Made by a program: the position numbers and the translations under genes. The notes under the pieces were generated by a model. That model did not search any database. It was not told the origin of the DNA and saw nothing but the letters and a program-made list of their open reading frames with translations. Positions 42,239 through 52,698 of a stretch of DNA of 64,000 nucleotides are shown here, piece after piece. The stretch lies in contig CAWGDF010000001.1 of the NCBI GenBank assembly GCA_963821275.1, positions 124,001-188,000 on the forward strand, read 5' to 3'. Position 1 is the stretch's first letter, and each line of letters opens with the position of its first letter. Source of the stretch: JACVRW01 sp963821275. Its GTDB lineage: Bacteria > Actinomycetota > Thermoleophilia > Solirubrobacterales > Thermoleophilaceae.

Positions 42239-43465
42239 CTACAGCCCGAAGGCCCCGGCGCCGGGGAAGCGCTCGCCGTCCGCGACCGGCGGGACGAGGT
42301 AGACGCCGCCTGCGTACACCGTCAGCAGCCTGCGCAGCGGCTCGGGCTGCGTGTCCGGGTCGCCGCCGAAGTTCGTCGCGCCCAGCCAGCCGGGCTGGGT
42401 GAGCATCGAGATGACGCGGCTGGTGGTGTCCTGGAAGGAGACGAAGTTGAGCCCGGCGCGAAAGCCGGGAGCGGCCTGGGACCACTCGAGGAACTCGTAG
42501 CCCTGGCGGTAGATGCGGCGGGTGTGGAAGTCGCTCGCCGGGCGCGCGTGGTGGTTGGCGCGCTGGATGTGGCTCTGGCGCAGCCGGACGTCCTCGACCG
42601 CGGGCGGCTCGGCGATCGGGTCGTTCTCGGTCGCCGTGATCGGCCGGCCCGCCACCGGGCAGCCCTGCAACGCGATCGGTGTCCCGTCCTCGCGCATGGC
42701 CACCAGCGGACACCCGGTCAGCTTGTCCCGCCCCACGAGCAGCTCCTGATCACGCCGGTCGAGCGCCCGCCACGCGACGAGGTCCACCGCGAGGCGCATG
42801 AACGCCAGGTAGGTGCCGCCGAAGGTCCACTCCTCGTCCTCGACGGCCGTGGGATCGATCTTGATCACGGCCTCGCGCTCGTCGCTCTTCAGGTTGGACA
42901 CCCCATCGTGGAAGTCGATCCAGCTGCGGTGGTCGTCGCGCTGAAAGCCGAGGTAGAAGGTCCGCAGCTCGAGCGGCGCCGTCCCGGTCTCCGGGTCGGC
43001 CCGGTCGTGCAGGAGCTTCCAGGTCTCGACGATCACCCGGTCCACTGCGAGCTTGCTGTCGGCGATCACCTGGACGGCGATCTCCTCGGTGGCCGGGTTC
43101 TCGCGCACGTCGGCCGAGTAGGCGAGACCGCCGCCGCGCAGGAGCGGCCCGCCACCGTCGGCCTTCGGCGACAGGAAGAGCGCCTGCGGACCGAGCCCCG
43201 CCGGAAGGGGCAACGCCGCGCCCTGGAGTGAGAACGCGTTGGGGCCGACCCCGACCAGCACACTGAGCTGCCCCGCCTCCAACGTCTCCCCGGGCAGGTC
43301 GCGGAGCTCGCCCCGCCTCAGCCCCTGGTAGACGTCCCAGAGCTCCGCGAAGCACTCGCCGACCCGGGCGGCGGCCTTCTCCCGGGCGCGCAGGAAGAGG
43401 ATCGCGAAGAAGCGTCCCGGACGGGCGCCGGGCGAGTGGTAGATCCCCTCTTGGAGCTCGGCCAA
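42239..43465 (-). CDS. Dye-decolorizing (DyP-type) heme peroxidase
   Basis: 408 residues. The DyP features are FHDGVSN (the G-x2-D-G region), GGTYLAFMRLAVDLVAWRAL, the heme-ligand segment SHIQRANHHARPASDFHTRR, IYRQGYEF, and GLNFVSFQ. It uses peroxide to oxidise a substrate. No twin-arginine signal is seen, so it is probably cytoplasmic. It lies 3 bases downstream of an unknown 413-residue gene and appears co-transcribed with it. No encapsulin gene is adjacent. Confidence 0.85.
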   Translation of the reverse strand: MAELQEGIYHSPGARPGRFFAILFLRAREKAAARVGECFAELWDVYQGLRRGELRDLPGETLEAGQLSVLVGVGPNAFSLQGAALPLPAGLGPQALFLSPKADGGGPLLRGGGLAYSADVRENPATEEIAVQVIADSKLAVDRVIVETWKLLHDRADPETGTAPLELRTFYLGFQRDDHRSWIDFHDGVSNLKSDEREAVIKIDPTAVEDEEWTFGGTYLAFMRLAVDLVAWRALDRRDQELLVGRDKLTGCPLVAMREDGTPIALQGCPVAGRPITATENDPIAEPPAVEDVRLRQSHIQRANHHARPASDFHTRRIYRQGYEFLEWSQAAPGFRAGLNFVSFQDTTSRVISMLTQPGWLGATNFGGDPDTQPEPLRRLLTVYAGGVYLVPPVADGERFPGAGAFGL

Positions 43466-43468
43466 GGC

Positions 43469-44710
43469 TCAGCCCACGGGTCCCAGCGTGCGTGGCGCCA
43501 CACGTTCGGTCCCGTGCTCGCGGTCGTAGGCCGCCTTCAGGGTGGCCACCGACGCGCACACTTCGGCCTCGCCGCAGACGATCGTGGGGTCGGACACGTC
43601 GAGGTCCACGAACTCGTCCTCGCCGGGTGGCGACCCTGACGCAGCCACCACCAGCGGGCCGATCTCCAGCTGCTGGAGCAGCTGATATCCGCCGCTGAGC
43701 GGCTCCATGGCGGCGCCGACGGCGACGACGATGTCGTCGAGGAACTCGGCGTCCTCGTCGCCCGGCCCGAACTCGAGCCGCTGGCGCATGCCCTCCTCGC
43801 CCCGGCCCCATCTGACCCACTCGTCGGGCACCGGCTCGTCCCGGATGAGGAAGAGGTCGGTGGCGAGCGCGATCAGGTACATGCCGAGCGGGTCCGCGAA
43901 CGCCACGGTGGCCCCGGCCCAGGCGGCTTCCTGGGCGCCTATCGCCGCCGCGGGGTCGGCGTGACGACAGGCCAGGTGCTCCACCCCCTGGGAGACGAAG
44001 ATCTCCTCGCGTGTGGCCGGCCGGCGCCCTCCGTTCTCACTCACGGCGTAGGGGTGGGCTCCGAAGAGGACGATGTAGATGAGGTCGTCCAGGCCGTTGA
44101 TGGGATGGGTCATGAAGAGGGCGTTCTCGGTGTTGAGGCGCCCGCTGGGCTGTGCCGGCACCCCCGCTTGGAGGAGATGCTGGTGGCCGCCGTTTCCGCC
44201 CACGGTGTGCGAGAACGCGACCTCGCGCTCGGACCCGTCGAGCGCCGACGGGTCCGCCACGCCGTACAGGTCCTCCCACGACGGCTCCGAGCCCAGCACC
44301 TGCGTTGCCATCTCGCGGAGCGCGTCGGGGTCGGCCATTGCGACGCAAGCCCAGTACTCGCGCAGCTCGGTGGTCACCTGCACCCGTTTCGGCCGCAGCC
44401 GACCGGAGGCATCCGGGCGCTGCACCACGGCGTACTCGCAGTACTCGTTGTGCAGCGCGTGCCGGCCGCGCACTCCCCAGTCCGAGAGCGTGCGCGCCGC
44501 CTCGGCGTCAATGCAGAAGGAGGGCTCGGCCGGATCGCCGAACCACTTGACCGTGGCGGGACCGGGCTGCTCGAGCTGGCCGGGATCGAGCGCGAAGAAC
44601 CTCGACCCCAGGTCGGCAAGGCTCGCGTACGCAGCCTCGATCGCCTCGTTCCAGCTCGCGAGAAGCCGGTCCTCCAGCTCGTCGGCACGACCCGGGGCGC
44701 TGTACGCCAT
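43469..44710 (-). CDS. Unknown protein in operon with DyP peroxidase
   Basis: 413 residues from the ATG at 44710. It is soluble, with no signal peptide or membrane segment. Notable stretches are RHALHNEYCEYAVVQRPDAS, AFSHTVGGNGGHQHLLQAGV, NALFMTHPINGLDDLIYIVL and FGAHPYAV. The many conserved-looking His, Cys, Tyr and Trp residues suggest metal or cofactor binding. I do not recognise the family. It is transcribed with the DyP gene and divergent from the beta-propeller-like gene, so the likely context is an oxidative pathway. It could supply peroxide or act on the same substrate, but this is inference only. Confidence 0.6.
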   Translation of the reverse strand: MAYSAPGRADELEDRLLASWNEAIEAAYASLADLGSRFFALDPGQLEQPGPATVKWFGDPAEPSFCIDAEAARTLSDWGVRGRHALHNEYCEYAVVQRPDASGRLRPKRVQVTTELREYWACVAMADPDALREMATQVLGSEPSWEDLYGVADPSALDGSEREVAFSHTVGGNGGHQHLLQAGVPAQPSGRLNTENALFMTHPINGLDDLIYIVLFGAHPYAVSENGGRRPATREEIFVSQGVEHLACRHADPAAAIGAQEAAWAGATVAFADPLGMYLIALATDLFLIRDEPVPDEWVRWGRGEEGMRQRLEFGPGDEDAEFLDDIVVAVGAAMEPLSGGYQLLQQLEIGPLVVAASGSPPGEDEFVDLDVSDPTIVCGEAEVCASVATLKAAYDREHGTERVAPRTLGPVG

Positions 44711-44826
44711 ACGACCTCCTCGTCCGGTCACGCGGTCAGCGGCGATCCTCTCCGAGCGGCGATGCCGGGTCAACCGGCCGCGTTTGACCGGGCCCGACCG
44801 CGCGGGCTACCCTCGGAGGGTCTCTC

Positions 44827-45724
44827 ATGGCCCGGCTACGGAGCACCGCGGAGTGGGAGCTTCCGCTGACCGAGGTGTCCGCGCTCGCACTTCGCGAGCG
44901 GGGAGCCGGAGCGCGCGAGCTGGTGGCGGTTAGCGACGAGGACTTCACCGTCGCCAGCGCGGAGCTGGACCAGGACCACGAGGTCGTTGAGGCGGCGACG
45001 CACCCGCTTGCGCCGCTGCTCTCCGACGAGCTCGTCTCGGCCTCCGAGGGCTCCAAGTTCGAGGGCGTGGCCTGCGACGGGGACGGCCGGGTGTTCATCC
45101 TCCAGGAAGGCCCGGCGCGGATCCTGGTCGTCTCCCCGGACTGGAGCGAGCTGGCTGGGATCATCGATCTGCACGTCGAGCGGGACGAGCCCGGCCTCGG
45201 ACGCGCCTGGCACGACGACGACTCACGCAACGCCCGCGGCGAGGCGCTGCTCCTGCTGCGCAGCTCGCACCTGCTTGTCGTCAAGCAGCGCGACCCGGTC
45301 TGCTTCATCGAGTTCGGCCCCGTGGGGAGCAGCCCCGCCGGCGCTGGGCCCGGAGGCCTACCTCGGGCGCGACGAGGCGTTCGGGCTCGGCGACGCGGGA
45401 CGCACGGATTACGTCGTGCTGAGCTCCTGGCCGCTGCACTCCGAGCGCTTCCCGGGGCTGAACGAGGTCGGCCTCGGTGACGATGGACGCCTGTATGTGA
45501 TCAGCTCGGCCTCGCGCCGCATCGGCCGGGTGGAGCGACGGGTGAGCCCCAGCGAGGACGCGGTGAGGATCGGCGACGACTGGGAGCTGCCGGACGGGCT
45601 TCCCGCCGGGGAAGAAGGCAAGCCCGAGGGGCTGACCCTGCTTCCGGCCCTGACCCCGATCGTCTCGATCGATACCCGCGAGCCGGGGGCCAACCTGGTG
45701 CGGCTCGAGCCGTTCTCAGCCTGA
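44827..45724 (+). CDS. Beta-propeller-like protein (SdiA-regulated/phytase-like), with a frameshift
   Basis: About 298 residues after correction. The first frame contains EGSKFEGVACDGDGRVFILQ and EGPARILVVSPDWSELAGII, typical of strand repeats in SdiA-regulated/phytase-like propellers. The second contains LGPEAYLGRDEAFGLGDAGR, LHSERFPGLNEVGLGDDGRL and ALTPIVSIDTREPGANLVRL. The span is 898 bases (3 x 299 + 1), with the break near 45340-45350. No signal peptide is seen. Divergent from the DyP partner. Confidence 0.6.
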
Positions 45725-45741
45725 GCGCCCCGGCTCGGCGG

Positions 45742-47169
45742 TCAGTAGCCGGCCTCGGCCACCAGGCGACCCGACTCGACCGCCTCCCAGATCGTCCGGT
45801 AGTCGCGCTCGTTCTGGTCGGCGTAGAGCTCCGCGAAGGCCGCGAGCGCGCGGTCGAAGCTGTCGCTGCGGCCGAGGTAGCTCGCGATCGCGATCGCGTC
45901 ACCGGAGCGGGCGTGCGCTTTCGCCAGCGTCTGGCCGCAGAGTTGCGCGTACATCGTCATGACTTGTGGATCCATGGCTTCGACGAGCGCCGACCCTTTT
46001 TGATCCCAGAGCTGACGGATGTAGAAGTCGCGGCTCTGGTCCTCCGGGTCGGTGGCGCGAATCCAGCCCAGCATGATGTCGCTGGCAGCCTGCATCAGCC
46101 GCTGGCCCTCGACGACCCGCTGGCCGTGATTGGCGAACGTGCTCTTGCCCAGAAACGGCTCGAGCACCGACGCCTCCGCCTCTTTGAACTGGAGGAACAG
46201 GGGGTCGCCCGTGTCGCGGCCCACCAGGAGCATGATCCAGACGCGCGTGCCCACGCTGCCGACGCCCACGACCTTGCGCGCCGAGTGGACGTAGCTGAAG
46301 CGCTCGAGCAGCCGGCGGCGGTCGGCCGTGAGGGTTCGCCGGTAGGACCGGAGCACGCCGTGCACGAAGTCGTCGAGCCGGTGGTGCTCCTCGGGGGGCA
46401 GCAGCTCCTCGACCGGGACGACGAGCGGAGGGTCGCTCGCGATCCGCCGGTCGCCGTTCACGACCTCGGTGAGCTTCCCGAACGCCTTCAGGCTGTCCTT
46501 CGAGCGAGCCTTTGCGATGTTCCGCTCCACCCGCCTGACCTGCTTGGCCGTGGCCATCCCGTCGACCTGCTCGAGCAGTTCGTCGACCTCGATCCGGGCG
46601 TACCAGAGATCGAGGTTGCCCATGGCCGCGAAGTCCCACATCGCTTCCCGGTAGGCACGCGCGGCGGTCCTGTTGATCGACCTGCGCTGCTTGGCCCCGA
46701 AGCCCCTGTCCCGGCCTGCCACCGCGAAACTGGCCACGAGGCGCTTGACGTCCCACTCGAACGGACCCGGCAGGCTCTCGTCGAAATCGTTGACGCTGAA
46801 GACCAGGTGCCGATCGGGGGCGGCGAAGACGCCGAAGTTGGACAGATGCGCATCGCCGCAGAGCTGCACCTCCAGGCCGGTCCGGGGCGAGTCGGCCAGA
46901 TCAGCAGCCATCGGGTACGCAGCCCCACGGAAGAACGTGAACGGGGAGACGAGCATCCGCCCATACCGGACCGGGACCAGGTCGGGCAGACGCGACGCGG
47001 CCTGCTCTTCGAGGAGCTCGACCACGTCCCGGCGGTCGGAGGCGGACTCCCATTCGCCGTGCGCCGAACGCGGCACCTCGGCCCGCGCCGCCTTCCCCGC
47101 CGCCGCCCGCTCATCCGGCGTCAGATGGACGTGCGGCTTCGGCTTCGCTGTCTTTTCGTTGGACTGCAC
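45742..47169 (-). CDS. DUF2252 protein (kinase-like fold)
   Basis: 475 residues with the DUF2252 pattern: RMLVSPFTFFRGAAYPMAAD, LCGDAHLSNFGVFAAPDRHL, FSVNDFDESLPGPFEWDVKR and LFLQFKEAEASVLEPF. The CGDAHLSNFG ... NDFDE motifs resemble the catalytic loop and metal site of aminoglycoside-phosphotransferase-like kinases. The function is unknown. It converges on the propeller gene, with a CCGGCT/AGCCGG hairpin at 45730-45752. Confidence 0.88.
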   Translation of the reverse strand: MQSNEKTAKPKPHVHLTPDERAAAGKAARAEVPRSAHGEWESASDRRDVVELLEEQAASRLPDLVPVRYGRMLVSPFTFFRGAAYPMAADLADSPRTGLEVQLCGDAHLSNFGVFAAPDRHLVFSVNDFDESLPGPFEWDVKRLVASFAVAGRDRGFGAKQRRSINRTAARAYREAMWDFAAMGNLDLWYARIEVDELLEQVDGMATAKQVRRVERNIAKARSKDSLKAFGKLTEVVNGDRRIASDPPLVVPVEELLPPEEHHRLDDFVHGVLRSYRRTLTADRRRLLERFSYVHSARKVVGVGSVGTRVWIMLLVGRDTGDPLFLQFKEAEASVLEPFLGKSTFANHGQRVVEGQRLMQAASDIMLGWIRATDPEDQSRDFYIRQLWDQKGSALVEAMDPQVMTMYAQLCGQTLAKAHARSGDAIAIASYLGRSDSFDRALAAFAELYADQNERDYRTIWEAVESGRLVAEAGY

Positions 47170-47279
47170 GACTGGGTGGCTCCCTTCGCTCCGAGCAGAT
47201 CTGCGCTCTATTCAACCGTCCATGACCGGATCCGTCCTCGCCCGGATCGAATGAGATGGGACAGACGGGGCGCCCGGGG

Positions 47280-47975
47280 CTACGCCGCGGGCGCCACCAG
47301 GCAGTCCGGGCCCTCGTGCTCCCAGGAGTTCAGGGCGGGATTGGCCGCGGCCACGGCCAGCTCGTCAGCTGGAAGCGGCCCCAGCAGCGGCGCGACGGCC
47401 TCCGCACCGAGCTCCGGATCGAGCCACGCCTCCCAACTCGCCGGGCCGGTGAGCACCACCGGCATACGGTCGTGCAGCGGGGCGACCAGCTCGTTGGCCG
47501 TTGTCGTCACGATCGTGCAGCTGGCCAGCGGCGGCTCGCCCTCTCGGCTCCACCTCGTCCACAGGCCCGTGAAGCAGAAGCTGCCTCCTGTGGCGAGCGA
47601 GAAGCGAACGGGCCGGCGAGGCTGGCGCGGGTCCTCGGAGCGGAGCCACTCGTAGAAGCCGTCGGCCAGGACGAGGCAGCGCCGGGAGCCGCGGGCCACG
47701 AGCTCGCGGTAGGCCGGCTTCTCGCTCAGCGTCTCCGCCCGGGCGTTGATCATGGCCGGCCCGCCCGCCGGCCGCGCGCTCCAATGCGGCACCAGGCCCC
47801 AGCGCAGCAGGCGGGCGCGGCGCCCGTCGCGGTTCTGGACGATCGTCAGCACCTCCTGGGTCGGCGCGACGTTGTAGCGCTCGCAGCCCTCGGTGGGCGG
47901 GATGCTCACCCGGAGCCGGGAGGCGATCTCCCGCTCCAGGTCCTTGCGCTTCCTGGTGACCGAGTAGCGGCCCAT
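47280..47975 (-). CDS. SRAP (HMCES/YedK)-family protein lacking the catalytic Cys2
   Basis: 231 residues. The SRAP domain is clear: RYNVAPTQEVLTIVQ, LRWGLVPHWSA, MINARAETLSEKPAYRELV, RRCLVLADGFYEW (conserved Glu) and PLHDRMPVVL (conserved His). Family members start MCGR, and Cys2 forms the covalent bond with abasic sites in DNA. Here the start reads MGRYS; the cysteine codon is absent. Either a 3-base loss occurred, or the protein lacks crosslinking activity. Confidence 0.88.
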   Translation of the reverse strand: MGRYSVTRKRKDLEREIASRLRVSIPPTEGCERYNVAPTQEVLTIVQNRDGRRARLLRWGLVPHWSARPAGGPAMINARAETLSEKPAYRELVARGSRRCLVLADGFYEWLRSEDPRQPRRPVRFSLATGGSFCFTGLWTRWSREGEPPLASCTIVTTTANELVAPLHDRMPVVLTGPASWEAWLDPELGAEAVAPLLGPLPADELAVAAANPALNSWEHEGPDCLVAPAA

Positions 47976-47981
47976 CCCGGC

Positions 47982-48909
47982 TCAGGTCAGCGGGTGCTCG
48001 GCGTAGGCCCGGCGGCCGAGCTCGGGGTCAACGCCGAAGCGCTCGGCGTAGCGGTCGTGCACCTCCGGCCACGCGGCGAGCGAGTGCGCTTCGCTCATCG
48101 GGTCGCCGGCCAGCAGCGCCTCGAAGCGCGCAAAGCAGCGATCCCACCCGGCGGCCGACCTGGCGGCGGCCTCGCGCTCGGCGAACGCGTGGGTGAAGAC
48201 CAGGATGCAGCCGTCGTTTGCCGGCAGCAGCTCGAAGCGCAGGGCATCCTCGCCCCAGAAGGCCTCGAGCAACCGCGGAGGCACGCTCTCGGTGACCGTG
48301 AGTGAACCATCGCCCGGGAACCAGTGCGCCCGCTCGGCTGGGTCGGCGACAGCCGTCCAAACGCGCTCGATCGAGTGCTCGTAGCGACGCTCGAGCCGCA
48401 GGATCGGGCCTTCCTCGAGGCTCAGAAGCGGAGCCGCTGCCCCGCTCGGGCGGGCGCGAAACTGCTCGGCGTAACGCGCCTGGCGCTGCGCGGCGCCCGC
48501 ATGCGCCTCCTCCTCGGAGAGGAAGTGGCCGGCGAGGTGGGCGTCGAGGCGCTTCAGGTAGCTCTCCCACCCGGCTGGCGTGCTGCGCCCCGAGGGCGGC
48601 GTCGTCGAAGACGTGCGTGAACACCAGCAAACACGCCTCGCCTTCCGTGCTCAGCTCGAAGCGAAAGAGCTCGCCGCCCCAGGTCCAGGCGAGCAGGCGC
48701 GGCGCCTCCAGGTCAACGATCTCCCCCGTCTGCCCGAGAGCCTCGAAGGTCTCACCTTTCTCGGGCTTCCACGGCACGGAAGCGACGAACCAGCGCGAGA
48801 GCTCGGCGGGCTCGCTGACCGCTCGCCAGACCCGCTCGACGGGATACGCGAGGCGGCGCTCGAAGCGCAGGGCAGGCCGCCCGTCGACGGTGTTCAGGGT
48901 TCCGTTCAT
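47982..48909 (-). CDS. Tandem SRPBCC/AHSA1-domain protein, with a frameshift
   Basis: Two AHSA1-like domains in one gene of about 309 codons. The first is FERRLAYPVERVWRAVSEPA, ELSRWFVASVPW ... LAWTWGGELFRFEL; the second is LERRYEHSIERVWTAVADPA, ERAHWFPGD ... LLEAFWGEDALRFELLPAND. The span is 928 bases (3 x 309 + 1); the break is near 48590 at a run of four G/C bases. These small ligand-binding barrels are usually encoded with an ArsR regulator, as here: the ATG overlaps the ArsR stop. Confidence 0.8.
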
Positions 48910-49211
48910 TCGGGGTGTTCCTCCAAGTGTCGTTCAAGCGCGTCGAGGCGCTCCGACCAATAGGCGCGGTAGGGCTCGAGCCACGCATCCACCTCGGCGA
49001 GCGGCTGCGGCCGCAAGGTGTAGAGCCGCTGCCTCCCGTCGGCCCGCGAGGCGACGAGCCCGGCATCGCGCAGCACCCTGAGGTGCTTCGAGACGCCCGG
49101 TTGGCTCAAGCCGAGCCGCTCGACCAGGTCGGCCACCGGCCGCTCGCCAGCGCGCAACAGGTCGAGGATGCGCCGTCGGTGCGGCTCGGCGAGGGCAGCG
49201 TATGCGGTCAT
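48906..49211 (-). CDS. ArsR-family winged-helix repressor
   Basis: 101 residues: AALAEPHRRRILDLLRAGER, VADLVERLGLSQPGVSKHLR, VLRDAGLVASRADGRQRLYT. The metal-binding ELCVC motif is absent, so it belongs to the subgroup that partners SRPBCC proteins and probably senses another signal or none. It overlaps the SRPBCC gene by 4 bases. A palindrome lies 12 bases before its start. Confidence 0.9.
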   Translation of the reverse strand: MTAYAALAEPHRRRILDLLRAGERPVADLVERLGLSQPGVSKHLRVLRDAGLVASRADGRQRLYTLRPQPLAEVDAWLEPYRAYWSERLDALERHLEEHPE

Positions 49212-49222
49212 CGCGTGCTGCT

Positions 49223-49244
49223 CATATTACCAGCTAGTTATATG
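49223..49244. promoter_or_regulatory. 22-base palindrome, likely ArsR operator
   Basis: CATATTACCAGCTAGTTATA TG matches its own reverse complement at 18 of 22 positions. It is a sharply AT-rich island in GC-rich DNA, just upstream of the ArsR gene. It probably overlaps the promoter and is autoregulated. Confidence 0.55.
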
Positions 49245-49261
49245 TCATGCGATAGCGAGAG

Positions 49262-50467
49262 TCAGGCGCCCGCCTCCTCCTCGTCCTCGGGAAACAGCCA
49301 GGTCGCCAGGCGCCGGCCCGAGCCCAGCAGCACGGCCCGGGTCACGGCCTCGGTGCCGAAGCGGTCGCGCACCTCGTCGAGGACGGTGTCGAGGGCGAGC
49401 CCTCCCGGGAGGTCCACGGGAAGGGTGAGCTGCTCGGCCCCGCCGTCTCCGTCCAGGTTGGCCACCGCTATCCCGACCAGCGTCAAGCCCTGCCGCTCGA
49501 TCATCGGCATCGCGAGCGCGAGCAGCGCCCGCGCCGTGGCCAGGACCGTCCGCGTGGTCGCGGTCGACCGGGGCAGGGTGTGCGACCGGGTGGCCCGGCT
49601 GAAGTCGTCGAAGCGCAGCCGGAGCACGACCGTGCGGCCCGCGCGTCCCTTCGCACGCATGCGCCGCGTGACGCGGTCGACGAGCGCGACGAGTACCGCG
49701 TCGACCTCCGCGGGCGACTTCCGCGAGCGGCCAAGCGCGGACTGCGAGCCGAACGAGCCGCGTCGCCGCCGTCGCTGAACGGGCCGTGGGTCCCGGTTGT
49801 GCGCGAGGGCGTACAGGTGCCTCCCCGAGGCCCGCCCGAGGAGCGTGACCAGAGCTCCCTCCGAGAGCTCGGCCACCCGGCCGACGGTCATCAGCCCGCG
49901 GTCGTGGAGCTTGGCCGCCGTGACCGGACCGACCCCCCACAGCCGTTCGACCGGCAGCGGGTGCAGGAAGTCGAGCTCGCTGCCGGGTGGCACCACCAGC
50001 AGGCCGTCGGGCTTTGCCACCCCGCTGGCCACCTTCGCCAGGTGCTTGGTCCCGGCTCCGCCGACGGTGAGCGGCAACCCCACGTTCTCCCGCACGTCGC
50101 GCCGCAGGCGCGCGCCGATGTCGGCCGGCGTGCCCGAGATGCGTTCGAGCCCCCGGACGTCGAGGAAGGCCTCGTCGATCGAGAGGGGCTCCACCACCGG
50201 AGCCGCCTCCCGGAAGATCTCGAAGACCGCCTTGCTGGCCTCGGTGTACGCCTCCCAGCGCGGCCGGACCGCAAGCAGTTGGGGACAGAGCCGGCGCGCC
50301 CGGGAACCGGCCATCGCCGAGCCGACGCCGTAGGCTCGGGCCTCGTAGCTCGCGGCCAGCACGACGCCGGTCCCGACCACCACTGGGCGCCCCCGAAGCG
50401 CGCGGTCGTCGCGCTGCTCCACCGAGGCGAAGAACGCGTCGAGGTCGGCGTGAAGGACTGCAGACAC
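49262..50467 (-). CDS. dinB: DNA polymerase IV (Y-family, DinB)
   Basis: 401 residues from the GTG at 50467 (VSAVLHADLDAFFASVE). Catalytic residues are present in HADLDAFFASV and SIDEAFLDV. Helix-hairpin-helix ERLWGVGPVTAAKLHDRGLM and the little-finger domain follow. It is a translesion polymerase. No beta-clamp motif is obvious at the C-terminus, which ends in an acidic stretch (PEDEEEAGA). A perfect actinobacterial LexA box overlaps the start, so it is SOS-controlled. A TTG start further upstream would place the LexA box within the gene and is less likely. Confidence 0.92.
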   Translation of the reverse strand: MSAVLHADLDAFFASVEQRDDRALRGRPVVVGTGVVLAASYEARAYGVGSAMAGSRARRLCPQLLAVRPRWEAYTEASKAVFEIFREAAPVVEPLSIDEAFLDVRGLERISGTPADIGARLRRDVRENVGLPLTVGGAGTKHLAKVASGVAKPDGLLVVPPGSELDFLHPLPVERLWGVGPVTAAKLHDRGLMTVGRVAELSEGALVTLLGRASGRHLYALAHNRDPRPVQRRRRRGSFGSQSALGRSRKSPAEVDAVLVALVDRVTRRMRAKGRAGRTVVLRLRFDDFSRATRSHTLPRSTATTRTVLATARALLALAMPMIERQGLTLVGIAVANLDGDGGAEQLTLPVDLPGGLALDTVLDEVRDRFGTEAVTRAVLLGSGRRLATWLFPEDEEEAGA

Positions 50468-50480
50468 GAACACATGTTCG
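50467..50480. promoter_or_regulatory. LexA (SOS) box of dinB
   Basis: CGAACACATGTTCG is a perfect palindrome of the form CGAAC-N4-GTTCG, the LexA operator of actinobacteria. It touches the GTG start of dinB. LexA bound here would block initiation. Confidence 0.8.
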
Positions 50481-50567
50481 CATCGGCTCAAGACGGAAAG
50501 CCGGCCGGCTCACCCCTGGTTGGACCGCCTGCCCGCCGACCCCATCCCGTCCGTCACACTGGTCCTC

Positions 50568-52014
<1,447 letters not shown>

Positions 52015-52019
<5 letters not shown>

Positions 52020-52108
52020 CCTGAGTCGAAGTTCGGCTTCAGCTTCTCGAGTGGCTAGGCGCGTCCAGACGCCGAGGAGGTGCGCGCGAAATGACGACTC
52101 AGGTCACT
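52015..52108. terminator. Long-arm inverted repeat at the kinase/PASTA gene ends
   Basis: AGTGACCTGAGTCG (52015-52028) and CGACTCAGGTCACT (52095-52108) are exact 14-base complements with a 66-base spacer. The left arm includes the kinase TGA, the right arm part of the stop of the opposing gene. Probable two-way transcription end. Confidence 0.5.
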
Positions 52109-52667
52109 AACAGGTGACCGAGACGATGAGCCGCACGACGCTGCCCTTCGGCAGTTCGGCGCCCGGCTCCGGGTCTGACTCGCACACTGCCGGCTCGCCG
52201 CCCAGCAACCGGTCCAGGAGGCCCCCCTGCTCATCGGTCTCCGGCTGAAGCCCCAGCGTCTCCAGGCGGCGTGTGGCCGAGCCGGCGGTGGCGCCGGCGA
52301 GGTCGGGCACCACGACCAGCTCCTCCCGCTCCACGCGCACTGCCGTCCACGCCGGCGCGGCCCCCCGGGCGGCACCGGCCACGTCGATCACGTTTGCCCC
52401 CGTGCGCAACGGGACCGTGGCCTGGAAGCGGCCCGCGCTGACAGGCGCGCGCCGGCCGGCGACCAGCACCCGTGCTCGCCGCGGCCACACCCGCCCGCTG
52501 ATCTCCACGCTGTCCTGGCGCACCATGACGGCGTCGGCCGGTGAGGTGACCTCGAGGCGAACCGGGCGGCGCTCGGCCTCCTCGCCGCAGGCGGCGAGCC
52601 AGCAAGCAGAGAGGAGCGGGAGCACCAGGCTCCCGCTCCACACTCTTGCTCTTGCGCGGGCCGGCAT
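52107..52667 (-). CDS. PASTA-domain lipoprotein
   Basis: 186 residues. Signal peptide with lipobox (VLPLLSACWLAAC). A beta-rich region follows (VRLEVTSPADAVMVRQDSVE, VLVAGRRAPVSAGRFQATVP), then a PASTA domain (VVPDLAGATAGSATRRLETL, GLQPE ... PEPGAELPKGSVVRLIVSV). It could bind peptidoglycan outside the membrane. The convergent kinase lacks PASTA repeats, so the two may be a split sensor; that is inference from gene order only. Confidence 0.8.
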   Translation of the reverse strand: MPARARARVWSGSLVLPLLSACWLAACGEEAERRPVRLEVTSPADAVMVRQDSVEISGRVWPRRARVLVAGRRAPVSAGRFQATVPLRTGANVIDVAGAARGAAPAWTAVRVEREELVVVPDLAGATAGSATRRLETLGLQPETDEQGGLLDRLLGGEPAVCESDPEPGAELPKGSVVRLIVSVTC

Positions 52668-52698
52668 CGCCGGCTGAGGCTAGCTGGCCGCGTTGGGC

